Assembly: GCA_965226235.1 (NCBI GenBank)
Contig: OZ245335.1
Span: forward strand, 62,001 to 126,000
Length of the DNA stretch: 64,000 nucleotides
Origin: CAYFZO01 sp965226235
GTDB taxonomy: Bacteria > Pseudomonadota > Gammaproteobacteria > Poriferisulfidales > Oxydemutatoraceae
Direction: 5' to 3'
The notes under the pieces are model-generated. The model saw only the letters and a list, made by a program, of their open reading frames with translations, did not search any database and had not been told where the DNA came from. The translations under genes were made by a program, and so were the position numbers. This document shows positions 42,084-50,608 of this stretch, one piece after another (positions within the stretch are counted from its first letter, which is position 1; each line of letters opens with the position of its first letter).

Positions 42084-43507
42084 TGATGGAATACGCGAGC
42101 GAGCAGCATCGGTCCGACACCACGATCCACTTCGTTGGTGTCGGCGGCGTCGGCATGTGCGGCATCGCCGAAGTGCTGTGCAACCTTGGTTACCGGGTGC
42201 AGGGGTCGGACATCCAGGACAGCGCCACGCTCGCACATTTGCGCGCGAATGGCGTCAAGGTTTTTGTCGGGCATCGGCCGGAGCATATCGACGGCTGCCA
42301 GGTCGCTGTGGTCTCTTCGGCGATCGCCGTGGACAACCCGGAAGTCAAGGAAGCGCATCGGCAGCGTATCCCTGTTCTGCAACGCGCCGAGATGTTGGCG
42401 GAATTGATGCGGTTCCGTTTCGGCGTAGCGGTTGCCGGCACGCATGGCAAGACCACCACCACCAGTCTGGTAGCTGCGGTGTTGTCTGCGGCCGGCTTCG
42501 ACCCGACCTACGTCATCGGTGGCAGGGTGCAACACCTCAAAGGTGGCGCAGCTCTCGGTCAGGGGCGCCACCTCGTCGTGGAAGCCGATGAAAGCGACGC
42601 CTCGTTTCTGCACCTGAACCCGATCGTCGCTGCGGTCACCAACGTGGATAACGACCATCTTGGTGCTTACAGCGATAATTTTGCGGCACTCGAGCGGGCG
42701 TTTCAGGAATTTGTCCTGCGCCTGCCTTTTTACGGAACGGCAGTCGTCTGTCATGACGATCCGGTGTTGTGTCGGTTCTCGACTTCACTGGCAAGGGGGT
42801 TTCTCACTTACGGATTTAGCGAAGGCAGCGATATCCGTGCCTTTGATGTGCGCCTTGAAGGCATGGTCAGCGTCTTCAGGGTGGTCGCGCCGTGGTGGAC
42901 TGACGCGTATCAGTTCCGCGTCAATTTGCCAGGCCGGCATAACGTTCTGAACGCGTTGGCAGCACTCGGCGTGTGTCATCGGCTGGGTGTTTCCAGGGAT
43001 ACGGTGGTGGACGCTTTTGCCCGGTTCGGTGGCATCGCCCGCCGCCTCCAGGTGCATGGGGAGGTCGGTGACGAAAGCGGTTCGATCGTGGTGGTGGACG
43101 ACTACGGGCATCATCCGACGGAGATTGCAGCGACTTTGGAGACGGTGCGTCGCGTATGGTTCGGGCGTCGCTTGTTGCTGGCTTTTCAGCCGCATCGCTA
43201 TACCCGCACGAAACAGTTGTTCGATGACTTTGTCGCGGTACTGGGCAGAGTTGATGTGCTGGTTTTATTTGATATCCATCCGGCGGGAGAAGCGCCTTTG
43301 GCGGGGGTCGACTCCTGTGCCTTGTCCGTCGCGATCGGTCGAAACGCGGGCACTGAGGTGATTTACGTCAGCACCTTGCGCCAGGGGGTGGAGAAGATTG
43401 CTGGAATTGCTACCGCGGGCGACGTCGTGTTGACGATGGGAGCCGGTCCGATCGGTACGCTTGCCCCCGCCTTGCTGGAAGAGTTGCGTTGCCATGCTCG
43501 ACATTAA
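42083..43507 (+). CDS. murC: UDP-N-acetylmuramate--L-alanine ligase MurC
   Basis: A 474-residue ligase adding L-Ala to UDP-MurNAc. Features: N-terminal IHFVGVGGVGMCGIAEVL, P-loop VAGTHGKTTTTSLVA, VEADESDASFLHL, and the C-terminal VDDYGHHPTEI. Two adjacent ATGs (42083, 42086) could start it; the first overlaps the murG stop. It overlaps murB by 14 bp. Confidence 0.97.
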   Translation: MMEYASEQHRSDTTIHFVGVGGVGMCGIAEVLCNLGYRVQGSDIQDSATLAHLRANGVKVFVGHRPEHIDGCQVAVVSSAIAVDNPEVKEAHRQRIPVLQRAEMLAELMRFRFGVAVAGTHGKTTTTSLVAAVLSAAGFDPTYVIGGRVQHLKGGAALGQGRHLVVEADESDASFLHLNPIVAAVTNVDNDHLGAYSDNFAALERAFQEFVLRLPFYGTAVVCHDDPVLCRFSTSLARGFLTYGFSEGSDIRAFDVRLEGMVSVFRVVAPWWTDAYQFRVNLPGRHNVLNALAALGVCHRLGVSRDTVVDAFARFGGIARRLQVHGEVGDESGSIVVVDDYGHHPTEIAATLETVRRVWFGRRLLLAFQPHRYTRTKQLFDDFVAVLGRVDVLVLFDIHPAGEAPLAGVDSCALSVAIGRNAGTEVIYVSTLRQGVEKIAGIATAGDVVLTMGAGPIGTLAPALLEELRCHARH

Positions 43508-44417
43508 TTGCGACGTCGATAAGTTAAGAGGTGGTCTTCATTTTGACTACCCCTTCAGCCGCTGGGGTTCCTGGCGCGCCGGTGGGGTGTGCGATTGTTT
43601 TTACATCCCCGCGGGTTTCGAGGATTTTGCGTTTTTTCTGCGTCACTGTATCGGGGACAACCCGCTGACGTGTATCGGCCTGGGGAGCAACTTGCTGGTG
43701 CGTGACGGGGGCGTGCGCGGGATTGTCATCTCGACGCGTGACGGCTTCGGCGAGATCACGCACGAGGGGGGCCTGGTGTATGCGCAAGCGGGCGTCAACT
43801 GCGCGCGATTGGCGCGTTACTGCGCCCGGCATGGGCTGTCCGGATTGGGGTTTATTGTGGGTATTCCCGGTAGTGTCGGTGGTGCGTTGGCAATGAACGC
43901 CGGCGCTTTCGGCGGTGAAATATGGGAACGGGTCGTGGCCGTGGAGACGGTCGATCGTGGCGGACGGCTACGCATCCGGCAGGCAGACGAGTTCGAGGTC
44001 GGCTACCGAGAGGTGAAAATGCCCGAGGACGAGTGGTTTGCCGCGGCGCGTTTCGAGCTTTCAGCCGGCACCGATAGCGACGAACTGCGGGGTCAACTGG
44101 CGTCGTTTCTGCAACGCCGCAAACGGACGCAGCCGATAGGGAAAGCAAGTTGCGGCTCGGTTTTCAGAAATCCCGCGCATTGCTCTGCTGCGGGTTTGAT
44201 CGAACGATGCGGCCTCAAGGAATACACCATCGGTGACGCGCAGGTGTCTGCCAAGCATGCGAATTTTATTGTCAACCAGGGCAACGCCAGTGCCGCGGAG
44301 ATCGAGGCGTTGATCGCGCACGTCAGCGCTACCGTGGCGAATGTGACCGGCGTGAGCCTGCAACCCGAGGTCAGGATCATCGGTGAGAACATCAGGAGGG
44401 ACAAACATGCTGGATGA
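43494..44417 (+). CDS. murB: UDP-N-acetylenolpyruvoylglucosamine reductase MurB
   Basis: A 307-residue FAD-dependent reductase of the short (type II) form. FAD-binding region LGSNLLVRDGGVRGIV; active-site Ser in ASCGSVFRNP and Glu in QPEVRIIG; FIVGIPGSVGGALAMNAGAFGG is the central signature, split here only for reading. ATG 43494 (MLDINCDV) is preferred over the upstream in-frame ATG because it keeps the overlap with murC short. GC-rich, same operon. Confidence 0.95.
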   Translation: MLDINCDVDKLRGGLHFDYPFSRWGSWRAGGVCDCFYIPAGFEDFAFFLRHCIGDNPLTCIGLGSNLLVRDGGVRGIVISTRDGFGEITHEGGLVYAQAGVNCARLARYCARHGLSGLGFIVGIPGSVGGALAMNAGAFGGEIWERVVAVETVDRGGRLRIRQADEFEVGYREVKMPEDEWFAAARFELSAGTDSDELRGQLASFLQRRKRTQPIGKASCGSVFRNPAHCSAAGLIERCGLKEYTIGDAQVSAKHANFIVNQGNASAAEIEALIAHVSATVANVTGVSLQPEVRIIGENIRRDKHAG

Positions 44418-45348
44418 GCAGTTGATAAAACGTTTCGGGCGAGTGGCCGTTCTTATGGGGGGCTGGTCTCGGGAACGGGAAATTTCATTGCAAAGTGGCA
44501 GTGCTGTACTCGCGTCGCTCAAAAACAGCGGTGTCGACGCGTTCGCGGCAGATATCGCCAGTGGCACCGACGTTTTTACCTTGGAGTGTGACCGCGCATT
44601 TATCGCCCTGCACGGCAAGGGAGGCGAGGATGGCACGGTGCAAAGCGTGCTCGAAGCGATGCGCGTACCTTATACCGGCAGCGCCGTGTTGGGTTCGGCG
44701 CTGGCGATGAACAAGGTGATGAGCAAGCGCTTGTGGATGCAGGCCGGGTTGCCAACGGCGGACTTTGTCGAGTTGGCCCCAGGTTTCGATCCCGAAGATG
44801 TGGTTGAGCAGTTGGGCCTGCCACTGGCGGTCAAGCCGGCGCTCGAAGGCTCGAGCTTTGGCGTCAGCCGCGTCGATCGCATCGGTCAGTTGTTCGAGGC
44901 CTGGCAACGGTCTTCGGCTTACGATTCTTTGGTGATCGCCGAACGTTGGATCGCCGGAGAAGAATACGCGGTGAGTTTTTTACAGGACCGCATCCTGCCC
45001 CCGGTGAAGCTTGAATTCGACGGTCACGACCTGTATGACTACGCGGCAAAGTATGAAGACGACGGCACACGCTATCTATGCCCGTGTGGCTTGTCCGTCG
45101 CCGATACCGCCCATATCCAATCCCTGTCTTACCTGGCGGCGGACGCTTTGCAGGTTGACGGCTGGGGGCGTGCCGACCTGAGGCGTGATGGGAATGGATG
45201 TTTCCGGTTGCTGGAAATCAATACTTCTCCCGGGATGACGACGCATAGCCTGCTACCAAAGTCGGCGCGGGCCGAAGGCATGGACTTCGATCAAGTCGTG
45301 TTGAAGATTCTGGAGACCGCTGTTGAACCCGAGGATGGTAATGCGTAG
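44407..45348 (+). CDS. ddl: D-alanine--D-alanine ligase
   Basis: A 313-residue ATP-grasp ligase, DdlB type. RVAVLMGGWSREREISLQSG is the N-terminal signature; LHGKGGEDGTVQ, LAVKPALEGSSFGV and LEINTSPGMTTHSL hold the ATP- and Mg-binding residues. GGAGGGACAAAC precedes ATG 44407, inside the end of murB. Located between murB and ftsQ as in E. coli. Confidence 0.96.
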   Translation: MLDEQLIKRFGRVAVLMGGWSREREISLQSGSAVLASLKNSGVDAFAADIASGTDVFTLECDRAFIALHGKGGEDGTVQSVLEAMRVPYTGSAVLGSALAMNKVMSKRLWMQAGLPTADFVELAPGFDPEDVVEQLGLPLAVKPALEGSSFGVSRVDRIGQLFEAWQRSSAYDSLVIAERWIAGEEYAVSFLQDRILPPVKLEFDGHDLYDYAAKYEDDGTRYLCPCGLSVADTAHIQSLSYLAADALQVDGWGRADLRRDGNGCFRLLEINTSPGMTTHSLLPKSARAEGMDFDQVVLKILETAVEPEDGNA

Positions 45349-46093
45349 CGGTGTCTGCGAAAGGGGCTTTGTTTCTGCCGCGTCGGCGAAGTCGCAGTTG
45401 GTTTGCGTCGTTGAGAGGTCTGTTTATTTTGCGTTTGTATTGGTGCTGGCGAGCGTGATATGGCTGAACCGGGAAGCCTTCGGGCACCTGCTGTTCCCGG
45501 TGATCGAAGACGTGCGGTTGGAAGGGCAGTTCGTCCACCTCGATCGCCTGTCGGTGGATCGCCTCGCGCGAGACAGCGTCGGCCGGTATTTTTTCAGCAT
45601 CGATTTGCAAGCCATCCAGCGATCGATCGAAGCTTTGCCCTGGGTGAAACACGCGCGCGTGACCAAGGTCTGGCCGCGGACGTTGCACGTCTTTATTGAG
45701 GAACACCAGGCCGAAGCGCGGTGGGGAGAAGATGCGTTGATCAGCCCGAGGGCCGTGGTATTTCGCCCTGCGGGGGCGGCCGATCAGCACCTGCCGACCC
45801 TGTACGCGCGGGAGGGGAGAGGGGCATCCACGCTGGCGAGGTACCGGGAAGCGAAGGAGCTGTTTGCGCAGGCCGGTGTCTCCAGGATCAAAACGCTCTC
45901 GCAAGACCTTTTGGGCGCGTGGGTAATACTGCTTTCCAACGGTATTTCCATCCGGGTCGGCGACATGCACTGGGAGCGGAGGTTGCGCAGGTTCGTGGCC
46001 TTGTGGCAAACGGAATTGAGTGAGAAATCGGACCGGATTCGATCCGTCGATTTGAGGTATTTGAATGGATGCGCGGTTGCGTGGAAAAATTGA
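45341..46093 (+). CDS. ftsQ: Cell division protein FtsQ
   Basis: A 250-residue bitopic protein: cytoplasmic tail, membrane helix (YFAFVLVLASVIWL), POTRA domain (VRLEGQFVHLDRLSVDRL to WPRTLHVFIEEHQAEARWG) and a beta domain ending VDLRYLNGCAVAW. It recruits FtsL/FtsB. ATG 45341 has CGAGG six bases upstream; ATG 45335 or TTG 45323 are possible. It overlaps the ddl end by 8 bp. Confidence 0.93.
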   Translation: MRSGVCERGFVSAASAKSQLVCVVERSVYFAFVLVLASVIWLNREAFGHLLFPVIEDVRLEGQFVHLDRLSVDRLARDSVGRYFFSIDLQAIQRSIEALPWVKHARVTKVWPRTLHVFIEEHQAEARWGEDALISPRAVVFRPAGAADQHLPTLYAREGRGASTLARYREAKELFAQAGVSRIKTLSQDLLGAWVILLSNGISIRVGDMHWERRLRRFVALWQTELSEKSDRIRSVDLRYLNGCAVAWKN

Positions 46094-46095
46094 AG

Positions 46096-47433
46096 ATGGG
46101 TCTGATCAAGATCAAGTCCGAATCCAATGTGCAACAGGTTGTGGCACTCGATATCGGTACCAGCAAAACCGCCACGATTATCGGTGAAATCATGGAGGGT
46201 GGGGGAGTCAAGGTGCTCGGCAAAGGCAGTTGTCCCGCAAACGGATTGGAGAAGGGCGTCGTGGTCAGCATAGAGGATACGGTGAACTCGATCCGCGAGG
46301 CGGTCAACGAAGCCGAGGTGCTTACCCGAAGCACCATCGATACCGTATATGTCGGCATTTCCGGGAGGCACATCGGGAGTGCAAGCTACGAAGGGCAGGC
46401 GGCGATCAAGCATCGCGAGGTCAGCCAGGCCGATATGGACAACGCGCAGGCGACCGCGCAGGCGACCGCGCAGATGAATGTGCAGGAGAATGTACAGGAG
46501 AATGCACAGGAGAACCCTCTGGTAAACGCGCAGGAGAACGCGCGGGGGAGGTCGCTGCCCGTTGATCATGAGGTGATCCACGCGCTACCGAGAGAGTATT
46601 CGGTGGACGGGCAGGGCGGGATCAAAGACCCTTTGGGCATGTCGGGATACAGGTTGCAGGCGAACGTGCACATAGTCACCGGAGCCACTCATCCGATCAA
46701 CAACGTCAGAAAGTGTGTGCAGAAGAGCGGTTTCGGCGTCGCCGACATTGTTGCCGGGGTGGTCGCGTCGGGGTATGCGGTACTGGAGGAGGAAGAAAAA
46801 GAACTCGGTGTCTGCCTGCTGGATATTGGTGGGGGCACTACCGACATCATCGTATTCGAAAAAGGTTCGATCGCTTTTACAGGACTCATAGAGTATGCCG
46901 GCGAATCTGTCACCAGCGATATCGCATTATTCTGGAAGACGCCGATTAGCAAGGCTGAAGAAATCAAGCTGAAGTACGGTTGCGCCTTGCAGGAGTTGGT
47001 CGGTGAGGACGAAACCATCGAAGTCCCCGGCATTGCCGGCCGGAGCCCGAGGGCCATGAAACGGAGCATCCTGGCGGAAATCATAGAGTCCCGGTACGAG
47101 GAAATTTTTTGCGAAACGCGCGATTGTCTTCGGAAACAGGGAGCCGATCAGTTGGCCAAGTCCGGGTTTGTGCTGACTGGCGGCAGTTCCAGGATAGAAG
47201 GTGTGTGCGAACTGGCCGCAAGCGTGTTCAACGCGCCGGTGCGCGTCGGTCAGCCCAGGAATGGCATCGAAGGGTTGTCCGACACGGTGAACAATCCGGC
47301 CTACGCGACCGGGGTAGGCATTTTGCGCTATGTCGCGCTGACCTCACTTGCTGCTCAACACGGCGCGATTGTTGCGCCAGATATGCTGGCAGCGTGGGAA
47401 AGGATCAAGCACTGGTTTTCCAATCTTTTTTAA
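46096..47433 (+). CDS. ftsA: Cell division protein FtsA with low-complexity insertion
   Basis: A 445-residue actin-like ATPase that tethers FtsZ to the membrane. VALDIGTSKTATIIGE (phosphate 1), CLLDIGGGTTDI (phosphate 2) and VLTGGSSRIEG (adenosine) are present, and the C-terminal amphipathic helix is AWERIKHWFSNLF. Residues about 117-152 (46444-46551) are an extra segment of AQAT, NVQEN and NAQEN repeats in subdomain 1C, between the ADMDNA helix and the DHEVIHALPREY strand; E. coli FtsA has no such stretch. ATG 46096 gives a start like other FtsA proteins; ATG 46069 is possible. Confidence 0.95.
   Translation: MGLIKIKSESNVQQVVALDIGTSKTATIIGEIMEGGGVKVLGKGSCPANGLEKGVVVSIEDTVNSIREAVNEAEVLTRSTIDTVYVGISGRHIGSASYEGQAAIKHREVSQADMDNAQATAQATAQMNVQENVQENAQENPLVNAQENARGRSLPVDHEVIHALPREYSVDGQGGIKDPLGMSGYRLQANVHIVTGATHPINNVRKCVQKSGFGVADIVAGVVASGYAVLEEEEKELGVCLLDIGGGTTDIIVFEKGSIAFTGLIEYAGESVTSDIALFWKTPISKAEEIKLKYGCALQELVGEDETIEVPGIAGRSPRAMKRSILAEIIESRYEEIFCETRDCLRKQGADQLAKSGFVLTGGSSRIEGVCELAASVFNAPVRVGQPRNGIEGLSDTVNNPAYATGVGILRYVALTSLAAQHGAIVAPDMLAAWERIKHWFSNLF
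46440..46545 (+). repeat. Short tandem repeats inside ftsA
   Basis: GCGCAGGCGACC occurs twice in tandem, then degenerate units of GTGCAGGAGAAT / GTACAGGAGAAT / GCACAGGAGAAC and again GCGCAGGAGAAC. The 12-bp period keeps the frame and encodes A-Q-A-T and V/A-Q-E-N units. Such repeats can change copy number by slippage. Confidence 0.8.
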
Positions 47434-47466
47434 TCGTTTTTTTTATCCATCAAAGGAGGATGCGCT

Positions 47467-48717
47467 ATGTTCAGGATCGTTGAGGAAGCCACTCGGAAAG
47501 TCGAGGTAATCACTCATCAAGTAAAGATCAAGGTCGTTGGTGTGGGCGGCGGTGGCGGTAACGCGATCAACCACATGATCGAGGCTAAGATCAATGGGGT
47601 TGAGTTTATCGCCGCGAACACCGATGTTCAGGCACTGGAGAAAAGCAACGCCCCGACCACCTTGCAGTTGGGTGAACGAGCCACCGGCGGCTTTGGTGCC
47701 GGCGCCGATCCGGCCCTGGGGCGTGAAGCCGCGATCGAGACGCGTGCAAGCATCGAGGCAGCGCTCGCGGGTGCCGATATGGTGTTCATCGCCGCCGGTA
47801 TGGGCGGCGGCACCGGTACCGGTGCGGCACCGGTGATTGCTGAAATCGCAAGATCCATGAATAGCTTGACCGTCGCGGTGGTCACCAAGCCGTTTGCGTT
47901 CGAACTCGACAAGCGCGCGCAGGTTGCCATCGAGGGGATCCGCGAACTGAACAAGCACGTCAATGCGTTGATTACGATTCCCAACGAGAAACTGTTCAAG
48001 GCACTCGGTGGGGATCAACCGTTGACCGATGCTTTCAAGGCAGCCGACGACATATTGTCCGGTGCCGTGCAAGGCATAGCGGAACTCATCACCTATTGCG
48101 GCTTGATCAACCTCGATTTTGCCGACCTCAGAACAATCATGAAGAACACCGGTATGGCGATCATAAGTTCTGGCCGTGGCGAAGGCGAGAATCGCGCGCA
48201 TGACGCCGCGCAGCACGCGATCAACAACCCGCTGCTCGAAGATGTGGATCTAAGCAATGCCGGCGGCCTGTTGGTCAACATCATGGCGAGTTCCAGCCTC
48301 ACCGGGGATGAAACCACGACCATCAATCAGTGCATGTCCGCGCTGGCGGCACCCGGCGCAACCGTCGTGATCGGCAAGGCAATCAACGAAGATATGAAGG
48401 ACTCCATCAAAGTCACTTTGATTGCAACCGGTCTGGGTGATCCGAACCTGGATTCCGGGACTTCGGTTGCGGCCAACGGTGGGGGGACGCAGTCGCTCCT
48501 CGTAGCCGAGCCGGACAAGGAGCAGGTTGTGCCCCAATTGGACGGTCACGGAAAGTACGACATCCCTGCGATCGAACGCAGGAAGGGGCGCAATGGCAAA
48601 GGTGAACGGCGTAGGCAAGACAACAATACCGAGCATGAGCCACCCCTCTTTAATATCTCGGAAGCGTCTCGGAGAATTTTTAATGCCTCGTGGCATTCTC
48701 GCGACCGGAAAGAATAA
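47467..48717 (+). CDS. ftsZ: Cell division GTPase FtsZ with unusual C-terminus
   Basis: A 416-residue tubulin homologue, longer than most gammaproteobacterial FtsZ (about 385). G-box GMGGGTGTGAAPV and the synergy-loop region containing LINLDFADLRTIM are normal. The C-terminal peptide that usually reads D-I-P-A-F-L-R-x-Q is GKYDIPAIERRK (about 362-373) and is followed by some 45 further residues, basic at first and then ending ASWHSRDRKE. AAAGGAGGATGCGCT precedes ATG 47467. The 304 bp after the stop carry a dispersed repeat and no gene. Confidence 0.97.
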   Translation: MFRIVEEATRKVEVITHQVKIKVVGVGGGGGNAINHMIEAKINGVEFIAANTDVQALEKSNAPTTLQLGERATGGFGAGADPALGREAAIETRASIEAALAGADMVFIAAGMGGGTGTGAAPVIAEIARSMNSLTVAVVTKPFAFELDKRAQVAIEGIRELNKHVNALITIPNEKLFKALGGDQPLTDAFKAADDILSGAVQGIAELITYCGLINLDFADLRTIMKNTGMAIISSGRGEGENRAHDAAQHAINNPLLEDVDLSNAGGLLVNIMASSSLTGDETTTINQCMSALAAPGATVVIGKAINEDMKDSIKVTLIATGLGDPNLDSGTSVAANGGGTQSLLVAEPDKEQVVPQLDGHGKYDIPAIERRKGRNGKGERRRQDNNTEHEPPLFNISEASRRIFNASWHSRDRKE

Positions 48718-48793
48718 GGTTTTCCTTGTACAGGAAGACTTCGTTCGCGACCAGAGTACGCGTGCGGGTGTTCCTCCAGCGTTTGCCGGGCTA

Positions 48794-48920
48794 TCTTGAT
48801 CGCTATAATCGGCAGAGATCACACCGAGGAATCGATAGCCGAATACCCTGCCAGATGCTCGCGCAACACCTGCCTCGTTTGTTCCATATGTGGTAGCGCA
48901 GCACACGTGATTGCTTGCAA
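48794..48920 (+). repeat. Dispersed noncoding repeat, copy 2 of 3 (most complete)
   Basis: It begins TCTTGATCGCTATAAT, has GCCAGATG at +56 (48850) and ends TTGTTCCATATGTGGTAGCGCAG followed by TTGCTTGC. The first half matches 7539-7602 with identical spacing; the second half matches 30349-30420. It fills most of the ftsZ-lpxC gap (48718-49021) and ends about 100 bp before lpxC. Confidence 0.7.
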
Positions 48921-49021
48921 GGCAAACATTGCTTAGAATGCTGGAACAACTTCAGTTGCGTGTCGTCGGTTGCTATCGAAGCAGGGTCGAGCTTGCTACC
49001 CCGCAAAGAAGATGCGGAGTG

Positions 49022-49951
49022 ATGAAACAGCGGACCATAAAAAACTCTTTACCTGGAAAAGGCACCGGCTTGCACACCGGGGAGAATGTGCTGATTTACC
49101 TGCGTCCGGCCCCACCCGATACCGGGGTGGTTTTTCGACGCATGGACTTTGATGAGCCCGTCGATATTCCGGCGAGAGTCGCGAACGTGGTGGATACGAC
49201 GCTGTCTACGACGCTGGGCATGGCGACCACGGACGGCATGGTCAGCATTTCAACGGTCGAGCACTTGTTGTCGACGATTGCCGCGTTTGGCATAGATAAT
49301 ATCTATATTGATCTGCAGGGTGGCGAAGTGCCGATCATGGATGGCAGCGCAGGTTCATTCGTGTTTCTGTTGCAGTCGGCCGGTACCGAACAACAGCAGG
49401 CACCGAAAAAGTTTATTCGTATTAAAAAGGAAGTTTTTGTCTCCGACGGGGACAAGTGGGAAAAGTTTTTACCGTACGACGGGTTTAAAGTCAGTCTCTC
49501 TATCGATTTTGATCATCCGGTTGTCCGTAATTGCGCGCAACAAGCCACGATTGACTTTTCGGAAGCTTCCTATATCAAGCATGTAAGCAGGGCGAGAACT
49601 TTCGGGTTCAGACGGGATTATGAGCAGTTGCGCGCCAACAACCGCGCGAAGGGGGGCAGTCTGCACAACACGGTCGTAATCGATGACGATGGCATCGTCA
49701 ATGAGGAAGGGCTACGCTCTAAAGACGAATTCGTCAAGCACAAGGTGCTCGACGTGATCGGCGACCTCTACCTGCTGGGGAATAATCTTGTTGGTGCCTT
49801 TGAAGGACATAAAACCGGCCATTCCCTGAACAACCGGCTACTCGTGGAGCTTCTTAAAGATGACACCGCCTGGGAAGAAATCACTTACGAGAAGGAACAG
49901 GAAGTTCCCTATCGACTCCTTGCTTCTCTGGAGGAGGAGGACCATTCCTGA
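49022..49951 (+). CDS. lpxC: UDP-3-O-acyl-N-acetylglucosamine deacetylase LpxC
   Basis: A 309-residue zinc deacetylase, the committed step of lipid A synthesis. TVEHLLSTIA holds one zinc His, and KHKVLDVIGDLYLLG supplies the second His and the Asp; GHKTGHSLNN has the catalytic His. N-terminal KQRTIKNSLPGKGTGLHTGE is typical. ATG 49022 has CGGAG upstream; the longer frame adds non-homologous residues. Last gene of the dcw block and convergent with dciA. Confidence 0.97.
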   Translation: MKQRTIKNSLPGKGTGLHTGENVLIYLRPAPPDTGVVFRRMDFDEPVDIPARVANVVDTTLSTTLGMATTDGMVSISTVEHLLSTIAAFGIDNIYIDLQGGEVPIMDGSAGSFVFLLQSAGTEQQQAPKKFIRIKKEVFVSDGDKWEKFLPYDGFKVSLSIDFDHPVVRNCAQQATIDFSEASYIKHVSRARTFGFRRDYEQLRANNRAKGGSLHNTVVIDDDGIVNEEGLRSKDEFVKHKVLDVIGDLYLLGNNLVGAFEGHKTGHSLNNRLLVELLKDDTAWEEITYEKEQEVPYRLLASLEEEDHS

Positions 49952-49953
49952 CG

Positions 49954-49971
49954 GAGGCAACGCGTTGCCTC
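49954..49971. terminator. Hairpin between convergent lpxC and dciA
   Basis: GAGGCAAC-GC-GTTGCCTC forms a perfect 8-bp inverted repeat 3 bp after the lpxC stop and 10 bp before the dciA stop. There is no clear T-run on either side, so it may act as a bidirectional or Rho-assisted terminator. Confidence 0.45.
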
Positions 49972-49980
49972 GGGCGAGGG

Positions 49981-50304
49981 TTACGATGCGTCGCGTGCCG
50001 CTTTGCGAGCGCCGGGCATGGGCTCACGCATCGTGCGGACCTTCATTCTTTTAAAACGGCATCTCAGTTCGGCACCGAACTCTTCATTCAACTGCTTCAG
50101 TATTTCCGCTTGTTGATAAAATAGGGGTGTTATGAATACGGCGTTGTCGGTGACCATATTCAGGCATGTTGCGTCATGACCGACTACCCAGCAATGCTCT
50201 GCCCAGTCCCGCGGAAGGCGGCTGCGAGCACTGGCGGTCATCCTGTCGAGCAGTTCCACCCGTTCAACCAATTTTTCGTCTATGGCAGCGTACAGTTGTT
50301 TCAT
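49981..50304 (-). CDS. dciA: DciA/DUF721 family protein, putative replicative helicase loader
   Basis: A 107-residue DUF721 protein. The core LDRMTASARSRLPRDWAEHCWVV and the phrase VFITPLFYQQAEILKQLNEE match the 'W..h..V' and 'lqf...llr.Ln' pattern of the family, and the C-terminus is basic. DciA is the ancestral loader of DnaB in bacteria lacking DnaC. ATG 50304 (MKQLYAAIDEKLVERV) is chosen because homology starts there. A position immediately upstream of and divergent from secA is the common gammaproteobacterial arrangement. Confidence 0.75.
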   Translation of the reverse strand: MKQLYAAIDEKLVERVELLDRMTASARSRLPRDWAEHCWVVGHDATCLNMVTDNAVFITPLFYQQAEILKQLNEEFGAELRCRFKRMKVRTMREPMPGARKAARDAS

Positions 50305-50460
50305 CTTCGCCCCTGAACGAGGTAGTCCCCGGTTGTTGCTGCATGAAAAGCTTCGTACGCGCCTCATGCGTACGTCCATACCGTGTGAAGCAGTGCGCGC
50401 CCTCGACGTTGGCATGATCGACGATGCCTCGCCATGCTTGATGTATGGTAGCGGGAAGCC

Positions 50461-50595
50461 GTGAGCGTTGCCACCCATTTTTCCCTGGCGGGAAACGGAT
50501 TGATCAGCCTTTTGAAGGCTGGAGAGATGGCGTTGAGCCAGCGGGTAGAAAAACTTTTGCCAGACTCGGTTGCCGGGTCGGCCACGCGGCTGTGA
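50461..50595 (+). CDS. Possible leader peptide upstream of secA
   Basis: A 44-residue open frame from GTG 50461 (MSVATHFSLAGNGLISLLKAG) to TGA 50595, 13 bp before secA. An inner ATG at about 50527 has GGCTGGAGAG upstream. In E. coli the gene before secA encodes the arrest peptide SecM; this frame has no SecM motif or signal peptide, so a leader role is only a guess. The 7-bp hairpin CAGCCTT-TTG-AAGGCTG (50505-50521) is inside it. The rest of 50305-50608 shows no other gene. Confidence 0.25.
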   Translation: MSVATHFSLAGNGLISLLKAGEMALSQRVEKLLPDSVAGSATRL

Positions 50596-50608
50596 TGGGG
50601 TAAGGAGT

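Noticed and set aside
48718..48793. Terminator after ftsZ
   Set aside because: AAGGTTTTCCTT-like inverted bases are too short and without a T-run to call an intrinsic terminator.
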